Shown here one piece after another: positions 56,965 through 64,000 of a stretch of DNA of 64,000 nucleotides. Source of the DNA: Sporolactobacillus sp. STSJ-5 (GTDB lineage Bacteria; Bacillota; Bacilli; Bacillales; Sporolactobacillaceae); the NCBI RefSeq assembly GCF_024385605.1, contig NZ_JANFOJ010000002.1, forward strand, positions 348,570 to 412,569, read 5' to 3'. Position 1 is the stretch's first letter. Each line of letters opens with the position of its first letter. Below the pieces are notes generated by a model, which did not search any database, was not told the origin of the DNA, and saw only the letters and a list, made by a program, of their open reading frames with translations. The position numbers and the translations under genes are program-made.

Positions 56965-57894
56965 ATGAATAATCGAGAAACTAAGATAGGCGCCATTTAC
57001 ACGTTATCGGCATATTTCATGTGGGGGCTGTTTCCTTTGTATTGGATACCCATCCACCAAATACCTGCTTTAGAAATTTTAGCACACCGCATTTTCTGGT
57101 CTTTGATCTTCATGCTCTTATTGCTCGCTGTTACACATTCATTTGGACGTTTTAAGATACAACTTAGGAAGCTATCCGTAAATCCTAAACTATTGCTCTT
57201 TGTTTTTGTCGCTTCTGTGTTGATTACGATTAATTGGCTTGTCTATATATGGGCTGTAAATAATGGTCATGTCATTGAATCCAGCATGGGGTATTACATT
57301 AATCCATTGATCAGCATCCTTCTCGGTATTATTTTCCTTAAAGAAAGACTGACTATATGGCAATTAGTCGCTTTTTTACTCGCTGCTGCAGGTGTGGTGA
57401 TTCAGACAGCAAATTTTGGCCAAGTTCCTTGGATTGCCTTAACACTGGCTTTATCATTCGGTTTTTATGGACTCGCAAAAAAAATGATTCATATTGCACC
57501 ATCATTGGAATTGACGTTCGAAACCCTGTTCATCGTTCCGGCAGCACTCATCTATCTTGTTTATCTTCAACAATCCGGATCGGCTGCCTTTGGCACTGGA
57601 ACATGGCTGACGACTGCTCTTCTAATTGGAACCGGTATTGTAACAGCCGTACCGCTTCTTTTCTTTGCAGAAGGCGCTCAGCGAATATCATTAACCATGG
57701 TAGGATTCTTTCAATACATTACACCAACGATGCAATTAATTATTGGTGTCGTAGTGTATAAAGAGTCATTTCATTTTATTCAGTTTCTATCGTTTTCATT
57801 CATTTGGCTCGGATTACTTGTTTTTACAGTATCAGCAACACTCCATGCTCGGAGATCACCTGTACTTCTGCAAACATCTTCAGCAAAAAGATAA
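56965..57894 (+). CDS. rarD: EamA/RarD-family permease
   Basis: 309 residues, ten predicted helices in two EamA repeats. Start region IYTLSAYFMWGLFPLYWIPI, EILAHRIFWSLIFM and SMGYYINPLISILLGIIFLK are typical of RarD. A chloramphenicol-sensitive-protein homologue with unknown substrate. No strong SD is seen before the ATG. Terminator at 57913. Confidence 0.84.
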   Translation: MNNRETKIGAIYTLSAYFMWGLFPLYWIPIHQIPALEILAHRIFWSLIFMLLLLAVTHSFGRFKIQLRKLSVNPKLLLFVFVASVLITINWLVYIWAVNNGHVIESSMGYYINPLISILLGIIFLKERLTIWQLVAFLLAAAGVVIQTANFGQVPWIALTLALSFGFYGLAKKMIHIAPSLELTFETLFIVPAALIYLVYLQQSGSAAFGTGTWLTTALLIGTGIVTAVPLLFFAEGAQRISLTMVGFFQYITPTMQLIIGVVVYKESFHFIQFLSFSFIWLGLLVFTVSATLHARRSPVLLQTSSAKR

Positions 57895-57912
57895 ATTCGG
57901 AGAATCAAAAAA

Positions 57913-57945
57913 CATCGCCGCTCAATCTCATGGCGATATTTTTTT
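57913..57945 (+). terminator. Terminator of rarD
   Basis: CATCGCC / GGCGATA stem with a 12-nt loop, followed by TTTTTTT. Confidence 0.88.
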
Positions 57946-57977
57946 CACCTACTAATTTATTTTCTTTGGATCCGCGA

Positions 57978-58397
57978 CTACTTATAGAGAAGGTAAAAAT
58001 ATTGAAGCCAGGCTGCATGTCGTTGTTCATCAAGTGCAGCACTGTAAAAACGTGTGCGCAGATCTGCATCTGAGATTGTATCGCCTGCTTTTCTATAGAA
58101 TTCAGCATTATTCAATTCTTGTTCAATACAATGACGCAATCCTTCAAGATAAGTAGTTGGCTGCCGATCTCCGGTACCCCATTCAATCTGCGGCTTTTCA
58201 CCGCTCAATAATTCATAGATTGTACAAAATCCTTCTTCGATTCTCACTTCATCATTTTGAAGCGTGAGCAGTTCCTGGCGCTCTCGTTTTGTTTTCGCCT
58301 CGTCCAAAAGCACTTTAATGCAAGAACCCATAAAATGAGCGCGTTGAACTGCTGAACGCACCTGATTCATCGTTTGCATGCCTTCTCCCTTTGACAT
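57978..58397 (-). CDS. Ferritin-like-domain protein
   Basis: 139 residues, four-helix pattern with carboxylate/histidine pairs: LQNDEVRIEEGF in one helix, EQELNNAEFYRKAGD and ALDEQRHAAWLQYFY in the later ones (E-x-x-H). This resembles rubrerythrin/ferritin-like proteins of Bacilli. Metal binding is inferred. The ATG at 58397 follows GAGGAGG by 7 nt. Confidence 0.75.
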   Translation of the reverse strand: MSKGEGMQTMNQVRSAVQRAHFMGSCIKVLLDEAKTKRERQELLTLQNDEVRIEEGFCTIYELLSGEKPQIEWGTGDRQPTTYLEGLRHCIEQELNNAEFYRKAGDTISDADLRTRFYSAALDEQRHAAWLQYFYLLYK

Positions 58398-58440
58398 AAC
58401 ATAACCTCCTCATCCAGCCCACTTATGTATATTCGCGAAT

Positions 58441-58473
58441 AAAAAAAAGGTGCCCAATAAAAATCGAGCACCT
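58441..58473 (-). terminator. Terminator of the amidase gene
   Basis: Minus strand AGGTGC / GCACCT around 14 nt, then TTTTTTTT. Confidence 0.9.
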
Positions 58474-58508
58474 GTGCGGACATAAATTTCAAAGGTTTTG
58501 CCTGCCAA

Positions 58509-60056
58509 TTATAACGTTGGTTTCACGCGATGTTGCGTTGCCTGTTCAAATGAAAAAGCGAGTTCAATTAATCTCGGTTCACTATACGCCATACCGACAA
58601 AGGTAATACCTATCGGTTCGCCTTTTGCTGTATAGCCCGCTGGGACCGTGATGGATGGGTAACCGGCTTTTGCTGCAATATCCGATCCTTGATAATCAGC
58701 AAAAATCAGTGCGTCCAATTTCCGTGTTTTAACCACTGCATCAATGCCTTCCTTGCGTGAAAGGCGCAAATCCTCCGCACGATCAGACAGATACTGACGT
58801 TCTCCTAAATCACCGCTGAGTTCGTCTGCTCTTTCAAGTATTGTTTGCCCATACTTCAATGCCTCATCTGAATGTTCATTATTATATGCAATGAGTTCAG
58901 AGATGCTATGAACGGGTACGTCATCGGAAAGCTTCTCAAGATATTGATTCATGTCATAGGCGAATTCTCGAATCATGACTGAAGATTTGCGTTCTTCTAG
59001 TGTGTCTGTTGCTGGAATAATCGCCGGATCAACAATTACTGCTCCTTTTTCACGCATTAAGTCAAGGGCATTATTTATAATTTCTGCCTTTTCGTCGCTA
59101 ACCGAATCCAAATAACGTCGATCAATCCCTAATCGAGCATTCTTCAATTCGCCTCGTTTCAAGAATACCGAATAATCCTTCGCAACATCACCTTGACTCC
59201 AGATTGTTTCCTCATCTTCTTCATCGATGCCTGTAATGACATTTAGGAGAAGTACAGCATCTTGAACGGTCCTTGCTATGGGACCGGCCGTATCCTGACT
59301 GTGAGAGATCGGCACAATTCCGCTGCGACTGACAAGACCAATCGTTGGTTTAATTCCGACCACCGAATTATAGGCGGCAGGACAAATAATTGAACCTGAT
59401 GTCTCTGTACCTATACCGACTGCTGCCAAATTTGCGGCAACTGCCGAGGCTGTCCCGCTGCTCGAACCTCCTACATCAAAAGCAGCACCATAAGGATTTC
59501 GGACTTGTCCACCTAAAGAGCTGTAGCCGTTAGGCATGCCTTCAGTAATGAAGTTAGCAAACTCAGTCAAATTTGCCTTTCCGAGAATAATGGCACCAGC
59601 TTTTTTCAACTGTTTAATAACAAAGGCATCCTCTGAAGCATGATTTGTTTTAAGCGCAACAGAACCTGCCGTTGTGTGCATTTTCCCTGAAGTACTCACA
59701 TTGTCCTTAACGATGACCGGGATTCCAAATAATGGTCCGACGTCAGGAGTTACCGTTCTTTTGACATCGCATGCCTCAGCTTCGTGCAAGGCGTCCGAAT
59801 TCAATTCTAATACTGAATTAAGCATCGGCCCTTTCTTATCAAACAGATCAATGCGGTCAAGATACATTTGGACAAGATCCTTAGAAGTAACTTGTCCCAG
59901 TTTCAACGCTTTTTGCATTCCTGTTAAAGTCATTTCTTCAATTTCAAATGGCTTACGCTTCGCTGCTTCCTGCCGCAAGTACATACCTGCAGTAACTGCA
60001 GCGGCGGCAGCTCCTGTCAGTGCGGCGGCAAATGCAAATTTCTTTTTTTTAGACAT
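58509..60056 (-). CDS. Amidase-signature family amidase, membrane-anchored
   Basis: 515 residues. An N-terminal Lys-rich start and hydrophobic stretch ([20 protein letters not shown]) suggests a signal anchor. The catalytic triad K-S-S is in [12 protein letters not shown] (K) and [20 protein letters not shown] (Ser-cis-Ser and nucleophile Ser in TETSGSI). Substrate unknown. ATG 60056 with GGAGTG upstream; a seven-residue extension lacks an SD. Confidence 0.86.
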   Translation of the reverse strand: MSKKKKFAFAAALTGAAAAAVTAGMYLRQEAAKRKPFEIEEMTLTGMQKALKLGQVTSKDLVQMYLDRIDLFDKKGPMLNSVLELNSDALHEAEACDVKRTVTPDVGPLFGIPVIVKDNVSTSGKMHTTAGSVALKTNHASEDAFVIKQLKKAGAIILGKANLTEFANFITEGMPNGYSSLGGQVRNPYGAAFDVGGSSSGTASAVAANLAAVGIGTETSGSIICPAAYNSVVGIKPTIGLVSRSGIVPISHSQDTAGPIARTVQDAVLLLNVITGIDEEDEETIWSQGDVAKDYSVFLKRGELKNARLGIDRRYLDSVSDEKAEIINNALDLMREKGAVIVDPAIIPATDTLEERKSSVMIREFAYDMNQYLEKLSDDVPVHSISELIAYNNEHSDEALKYGQTILERADELSGDLGERQYLSDRAEDLRLSRKEGIDAVVKTRKLDALIFADYQGSDIAAKAGYPSITVPAGYTAKGEPIGITFVGMAYSEPRLIELAFSFEQATQHRVKPTL

Positions 60057-60220
60057 TAGATTCACTCCATTGATCAAATTCGTTGCAATGATGCAAATTG
60101 TGGCGACAAATTTAATCTAATCTTACCGTTTAGAAAAGAAACATGCAAATAGCTTAATGGTTCATCTAATAACGCGTTTTTAACATAGTAATCATGTAAT
60201 AGCGTCAATTGTTTTTCAAA

Positions 60221-60255
60221 CAAAAAAAAACGAACTTAAGAAAATCTTAAGCTCG
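60221..60255 (-). terminator. Terminator of the Cys-rich protein gene
   Basis: Minus strand CGAGCTTAAGA / TCTTAAGTTCG with a 3-nt loop and nine T after it. Confidence 0.9.
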
Positions 60256-60283
60256 CCATGAAACATTATAAACATTACTCTGA

Positions 60284-60637
60284 TCAAACTGGGCGATTTC
60301 CACATCCGCAGCTGTCATTGTCATCATCGTTGTCATCAAAATCAAAACGTGGACCAAATGATTTAACTGCGACAACGTCGTCCAGACAAATATCTATTGT
60401 GGAAATCTTATGTTTCCCACAATCAAATAGCGTCAGAACATTTTTTGAAACACCTGCAAAGAAACCTTCTACTGGACGAGAGCTCTTCAAAAACACCTTG
60501 ATAAAGTCATTTTTAGAGACACCTTCCAGCAAATCTTGACCATTGCACCCTCTGTCATACTGATTGCCAGAGTTGTTGCTTCCATTACTACAACCGCAAC
60601 TGGATTGCTGACCATAAACAAAATTGTTCCAACCCAT
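60284..60637 (-). CDS. Small cysteine-rich protein with Lsm-like middle domain
   Basis: 117 residues. Cys-rich ends (SSCGCSN near residue 12; acidic C-terminus DNDDDNDSCGCG) flank a beta-rich core (DFIKVFLKSSRPVEGFFAGV) resembling an Lsm barrel. The pattern recalls spore-coat-type proteins, but I do not recognise it. ATG 60637 with GGAGGAG 7 nt before. Unknown role. Confidence 0.6.
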   Translation of the reverse strand: MGWNNFVYGQQSSCGCSNGSNNSGNQYDRGCNGQDLLEGVSKNDFIKVFLKSSRPVEGFFAGVSKNVLTLFDCGKHKISTIDICLDDVVAVKSFGPRFDFDDNDDDNDSCGCGNRPV

Positions 60638-60900
60638 CAATAACTCCTCCTTGATTGTTTATTGAGCTTACATGAATAGCGTATGAAATAGAGCTCTTAT
60701 GGTCATGGACAGAGTATCCGGTTCATGTGTACATTTTTCTAATGAATGGATGGTCAAAAATAAAGAGTTAGATTCTGCATCCGTTCCATTTGATAAACCG
60801 TTTACATTTGTGTTTAAATGAAAAAGAGGATCATTTAGATTACATGCAGTTAGGATGACTTGTGAAGTGATCACAATAGAAATAGAATCGAGGAATGATT

Positions 60901-61176
60901 ATGGAATTAAAAGAGGGAAAAAATCGCTTTTACATGGTTGACAGCAATGACGAAATTGGTGAAGTGACTTTTACTGAGGATTATCCTTCCGTTCTAAGCA
61001 TTAACCATACGTTTGTTAACCCGAAATACAGAGGACAACACATTGCGAAACAGTTGATCCAAGCCGTTGTCGATCGGGCAGTTTCTGAACACAAATTGAT
61101 TTTGCCAATTTGTTCGTATGCTAAGGCTTCATTTGAGCGAAATCCAGAGTACCAAAAAATTCAATATAGGCCTTAA
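60901..61176 (+). CDS. NATD1-like GNAT acetyltransferase
   Basis: 91-residue minimal GNAT. FVNPKYRGQHIAKQLIQAVV carries the acetyl-CoA loop, and LILPICSYAKASFERNPEYQ is the conserved end of the small YjdJ/NATD1 group. GAGG is 7 nt before ATG 60901. Substrate unknown. It is followed by a strong terminator. Confidence 0.83.
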   Translation: MELKEGKNRFYMVDSNDEIGEVTFTEDYPSVLSINHTFVNPKYRGQHIAKQLIQAVVDRAVSEHKLILPICSYAKASFERNPEYQKIQYRP

Positions 61177-61219
61177 TAAATCAAAAATAGGTGAAATTCC
61201 TCATTTAATGACGTGTATA

Positions 61220-61255
61220 AAAAGGCAGATGTGCATGTTGCACATCTGCCTTTTT
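61220..61255. terminator. Bidirectional terminator, GNAT / MerR-like gene
   Basis: AAAAGGCAGATGTGCA / TGCACATCTGCCTTTT, 16-bp stem with a 3-nt loop. Confidence 0.93.
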
Positions 61256-61258
61256 CAA

Positions 61259-61774
61259 TTAATAGCCGAGCAGTTTCGCTACCAAACCCTTTTTATGTCT
61301 CTTTGCTTCAGTAGCTTCCCTCAATCGCATCATCAGTTGTTTATCTCGAAGTTCTATCCTTCTCTCAAACTCACTACCGAAATTTTCTATAACTCGATCA
61401 GCAGCTTGTTTTGCTGCAGAAGCTGCGACTTCTTCGATCATTGCATGCATCTCGTCAGAAGCTAAGGTAACTACATCATGTTCCGAAACGAGATCATGCG
61501 CAACATTAGCAGGAAGATGGGACAAATCTTTTTTACCGCAAATCGTTTGAGCTGCATCATCAATCGTAAGACCATTTTTCACCTGTTCCAGCAATTGTTT
61601 TATCGTACCTAGATCCTCTTGAAAATAGATTCTTTGATTACTTTTATTTCTCGTGAATAAATATCCATATTTCTCCAGAGCCATTGTCAAATGTCTGAGT
61701 TTGTTCTTCGTAATCTCCAATTTCTCAGAGGCTAGCTTTGTAAAATAACCGATTGAGTCTTCGTCCGCACGCAT
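61259..61774 (-). CDS. MerR-like HTH and coiled-coil protein (DUF3967-like)
   Basis: 171 residues. N-terminal MerR-like HTH (YFTKLASEKLEITKNKLRHL, NQRIYFQEDLGTIKQL), a helical middle, then a basic helix that may form a coiled coil (FERRIELRDKQLMMRLREAT). The design resembles DUF3967 proteins of Bacillus and, broadly, the chromosome-anchoring RacA. Function unknown. ATG follows GGAGGG by 7 nt. Confidence 0.6.
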   Translation of the reverse strand: MRADEDSIGYFTKLASEKLEITKNKLRHLTMALEKYGYLFTRNKSNQRIYFQEDLGTIKQLLEQVKNGLTIDDAAQTICGKKDLSHLPANVAHDLVSEHDVVTLASDEMHAMIEEVAASAAKQAADRVIENFGSEFERRIELRDKQLMMRLREATEAKRHKKGLVAKLLGY

Positions 61775-61891
61775 GGGAAGTCCCTCCGAATCTTTGTAAG
61801 TATAAGCTACTTATACATACCTTACACATTCATAGGGCAGATTCCTACTTAATAAAAAAATTTCGATCAAATACTTATCGACGACTTTTAC

Positions 61892-62875
61892 TTATAGAAG
61901 CCAATATTGGACAAAAATCGAGACCACAGCAAGCACAAACCAGCAAATCAGACCCAGTAGAATAGGGCGGATTCCATTTTTAAGCAGTTTCACCAAATTT
62001 GTATTTAACCCGATACATACCATGGCCATAACGATCATGTATTTACCCACGTTTACAAGCAAATGAAACAATGCCTGCGGAAATGGTATAAACGTGCTGA
62101 TTACTGAAGCAACAGCAAACCAAATAACAAACCATGGGAAAATTTTTGAAAATCGATAGGTACCTGATTGCCCCTTTCCATTGCGTGCAAAGATAAAAGC
62201 AAGTGCCAATGTTACAGGTATAATCATCAATGTGCGTGTCAACTTAACAATGACCGCGAGATTTCCTGCTTCATGACTGAATGTGTATCCGGCGGCAACG
62301 ACAGATGATGTATCATTGATGGCCGTACCCGCCCAAAGACCAAATTGATGATCACTCATTCCAAACAAATGACCCAGAAATGGAAATAGAAACGCAGCAA
62401 TTACATTGAATAAAAAGATCGTCGAAATCGAGTGTGCAACTTCTTCGTCTTTTGCGTGAATAACCGGAGCAGTTGCAGCGATCGCGGAACCGCCACATAT
62501 CGCTGTTCCGACGCCGATCAATGTTGTTGTTCTACTCTCCGTTTTCAACAATTTTCCGGCGATATATGCCGTTAAAAAAGCCGCTGTTAAAGTAAAAATC
62601 ATTAAGAGCAGCGTTTGTCCGCCTGCTCTGATAATATTGAAGAGATTCAGACCAAAGCCCATCAAAATGATCGAATATTGTAGAACTTTCTTGCCCGTAA
62701 ATGCAACACCTGTATTTAATAAGACAGGTTTTTTCCAAAATGAAAGAATGATTCCGAGCAAAATACCCAGTACCGGACTCCCGATAATGGGCAGATAAAG
62801 ACCGACCAGCCAAGCTGGGAGAGCAAGAATTGCCGCGAGTGCAATTCCCGGCAATTTGGATGTAAATGAATTCAA
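61892..62875 (-). CDS. YeiH-family putative sulfate exporter
   Basis: 327 residues, about ten transmembrane helices. TLIGVGTAICGGSAIAATAP and LWAGTAINDTSSVVAAGYTF are the family's characteristic re-entrant motifs (YeiH/YadS). The transported ion is inferred from homologues only. GGAGGAA upstream of the ATG. Monocistronic. Confidence 0.87.
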   Translation of the reverse strand: MNSFTSKLPGIALAAILALPAWLVGLYLPIIGSPVLGILLGIILSFWKKPVLLNTGVAFTGKKVLQYSIILMGFGLNLFNIIRAGGQTLLLMIFTLTAAFLTAYIAGKLLKTESRTTTLIGVGTAICGGSAIAATAPVIHAKDEEVAHSISTIFLFNVIAAFLFPFLGHLFGMSDHQFGLWAGTAINDTSSVVAAGYTFSHEAGNLAVIVKLTRTLMIIPVTLALAFIFARNGKGQSGTYRFSKIFPWFVIWFAVASVISTFIPFPQALFHLLVNVGKYMIVMAMVCIGLNTNLVKLLKNGIRPILLGLICWFVLAVVSIFVQYWLL

Positions 62876-63177
62876 AACAGTTCCTCCTCATGTTTCTGCT
62901 TCACATTAAATAATCTTTATGTAGAACATCCGACTTGCACGATTGAGCAGATAATCAGCATTAAGTTTACATAAATTTATTTCTGTTTTTTTGCTGCAAG
63001 TATCATCTACTTTATCTAAGCAAGAGAACAATTTCATTATTTTACATTTTTCCATGCGATCTGTAAACTTCTTACATCACATTACAATGACTTACTTTAT
63101 TTCATTAATCATAAGCACAAAATGTTATTGTTTCTTAACTGAAAAATATCAAAGAAATAAAGTATTTTGTTAAATTA
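62876..63177. other. AT-rich intergenic region
   Basis: No gene. Promoter for the YeiH gene must lie near its left part but no clear boxes are seen. A 10-bp inverted repeat ACTTTATTTC / GAAATAAAGT (63094-63103 and 63154-63163) may end the next minus-strand gene. Confidence 0.5.
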
Positions 63178-63471
63178 TCAAACGATCGGTGCAATAACGA
63201 TCAAAAAAATTGCAATAATAATCAAAGTACGTGTTTGCCACTCTGGAAGACTGCGACGCTGCCTGCCAAGGAAAAATCCATTGAATTGAAGCCTATTTCG
63301 ATACAGGACAAAGATAAACATTAATGTCGCCAAGAATACGAGCAGATAGCCCCAACCGCCAACCGATAAATGCATCAAATGATAAATCAAGACGATGCCG
63401 GACGAAACCAGTGAACCGAAAATAGCAACGAGCAGAAGAACACGGAATAATTCTAAAGGGCCTCTTATCAT
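63178..63471 (-). CDS. Small membrane protein, unknown
   Basis: 97 residues, three hydrophobic segments (VLLLVAIFGSLVSSGIVLIY, GYLLVFLATLMFIFVLY, LIIIAIFLIVIAPIV). ATG 63471 has GAGG 9 nt upstream; an ATG three codons earlier touches the SD. No family recognised. Confidence 0.6.
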   Translation of the reverse strand: MIRGPLELFRVLLLVAIFGSLVSSGIVLIYHLMHLSVGGWGYLLVFLATLMFIFVLYRNRLQFNGFFLGRQRRSLPEWQTRTLIIIAIFLIVIAPIV

Positions 63472-63688
63472 GTACCTCATCCTCTTTTATCAAGTTGAAT
63501 ATTTAATTCAACTTTCGATTTGTTTTACGGATAGAGTAAGCCAATCTAAACACCAGTGAATACGCAATACACGCAGGATCCTAAATGGACTCGCCTTCTC
63601 CCGCCAGTCTGCATCTTTCGGCTCGTTTCATTTTATTAATCTTTATTCAAACTATTACCTAACCTTTATGTCGGTTTTAAAATTATAC

Positions 63689-63916
63689 TTATTTTCTTAT
63701 TTGCCTTTTTGAGAATCGGTTAATAATGTAATCTTTTGTAAACAGCAACGTGGCAAAGAGCAGCAAAAAAGCCACCGCTTTGGTACGTATATGTATATAG
63801 AGCATAGGTGGTCTCGTATGGAGCATTCTTACAAAATAGAATAAAAAAATAGAGAAAAAGAGGATTGTCAATGAATCAAGTATTTTCTTCAATCCTTGTG
63901 CCCTTTTTTTAAGCAT
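63689..63916 (-). CDS. Small membrane protein, unknown
   Basis: 75 residues with two hydrophobic helices (SLTILFFSIFLFYFVRML and AFLLLFATLLFTKDYII) between basic ends. GGGAGG lies 7-8 nt before the ATG, which makes a real gene likely. No family recognised. Confidence 0.55.
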   Translation of the reverse strand: MLKKRAQGLKKILDSLTILFFSIFLFYFVRMLHTRPPMLYIHIRTKAVAFLLLFATLLFTKDYIINRFSKRQIRK

Positions 63917-64000
63917 ATAAATGCCTCCCGAATTAAATTAATTATAGTACTTTAAGTGGCACAAAAATGCAGTTATAAATAAAGTTTCATTTATTTAACG

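Noticed and set aside
60668..60874. A 68-codon minus-strand frame
   Set aside because: GTG start without SD, no family pattern, lies in the promoter region of the Cys-rich gene.
63094..63163. 10-bp inverted repeat with a 51-nt spacer as a regulatory site
   Set aside because: AT-rich and distant arms; could arise by chance or be a weak terminator.
1..64000. CRISPR array, prophage or conjugative element
   Set aside because: No regularly spaced repeats, no cas, phage or transfer genes were seen.

Overview
The window looks like chromosomal DNA of a low-GC, endospore-forming Firmicute of the order Bacillales, possibly Sporolactobacillus-like. The genus is an inference. The evidence is a type B RNase P RNA, a spoIIP gene, and two conserved Bacillus clusters: yprA-yprB-ypsA-gpsB-rnpB-ypsC, and recU-ponA with ypoC-nth-dnaD-asnS-aspB-ypmB-panD-panC-birA-cca-mgsA-dapB-ypjD. 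Start sites were chosen from Shine-Dalgarno (SD) spacing throughout. No rRNA, tRNA, prophage or CRISPR array was seen.

Layout. 1-10.7 kb: the end of the helicase gene yprA, then yprB, ypsA, gpsB, rnpB, the THUMP methyltransferase gene ypsC, carboxypeptidase ypwA, and topoisomerase IV (parE-parC), all on the plus strand. 10.8-17.5 kb: two related small membrane proteins, a ferredoxin-NADP reductase, a tandem GNAT protein, a two-domain methyltransferase, a damaged iolT-like transporter and a MarR regulator. 17.5-18.6 kb: a gene-poor stretch with the relic of an IS200-type transposase. 18.6-24.7 kb: an EXLDI protein, corA, xpt, a HAD nucleotidase, xerS on the minus strand, and folD-fchA behind a ZTP riboswitch. 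25-27.3 kb: a drug-efflux gene broken by a 7-bp tandem duplication, with its MarR regulator and a perfect 19-bp inverted-repeat operator. 27.4-44.9 kb: mixed housekeeping genes (catE, pepF, a chemoreceptor gene, spoIIP, mbcS), a TPP-riboswitch-controlled thiamine-precursor ECF transporter (ykoEDC), then recU-ponA. 45-55.7 kb: a long minus-strand housekeeping block for DNA replication and repair, Asn/Asp metabolism, pantothenate, biotin, the tRNA 3' end and lysine. 55.9-64 kb: transporters, an amidase, small orphan proteins and a YeiH-family exporter.

How the genes fit together. GpsB and PonA are partners in cell-wall synthesis. RecU, ParE/ParC and XerS all resolve or segregate chromosomes. 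Three RNA leaders (ZTP, TPP and a probable Pan-motif leader) tie one-carbon, thiamine and pantothenate metabolism to metabolite sensing. Genes run mainly plus in the first 24 kb and mainly minus after 45 kb. Together with parEC and xerS this may mean the window lies near the replication terminus; a 28-bp dif-like palindrome at 24686-24713 fits that idea but is unproven.

The most interesting points are the promoter-operator pair of the MarR/efflux locus with its 7-bp duplication, the iolT-like gene with an in-frame stop and a lost start codon, the SD-sequestering hairpin before panC, the likely CTG start of nth, the dif-like palindrome, and the nucleotidyltransferase-like/methyltransferase fusion. 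I found no clear, wholly new multi-gene system.
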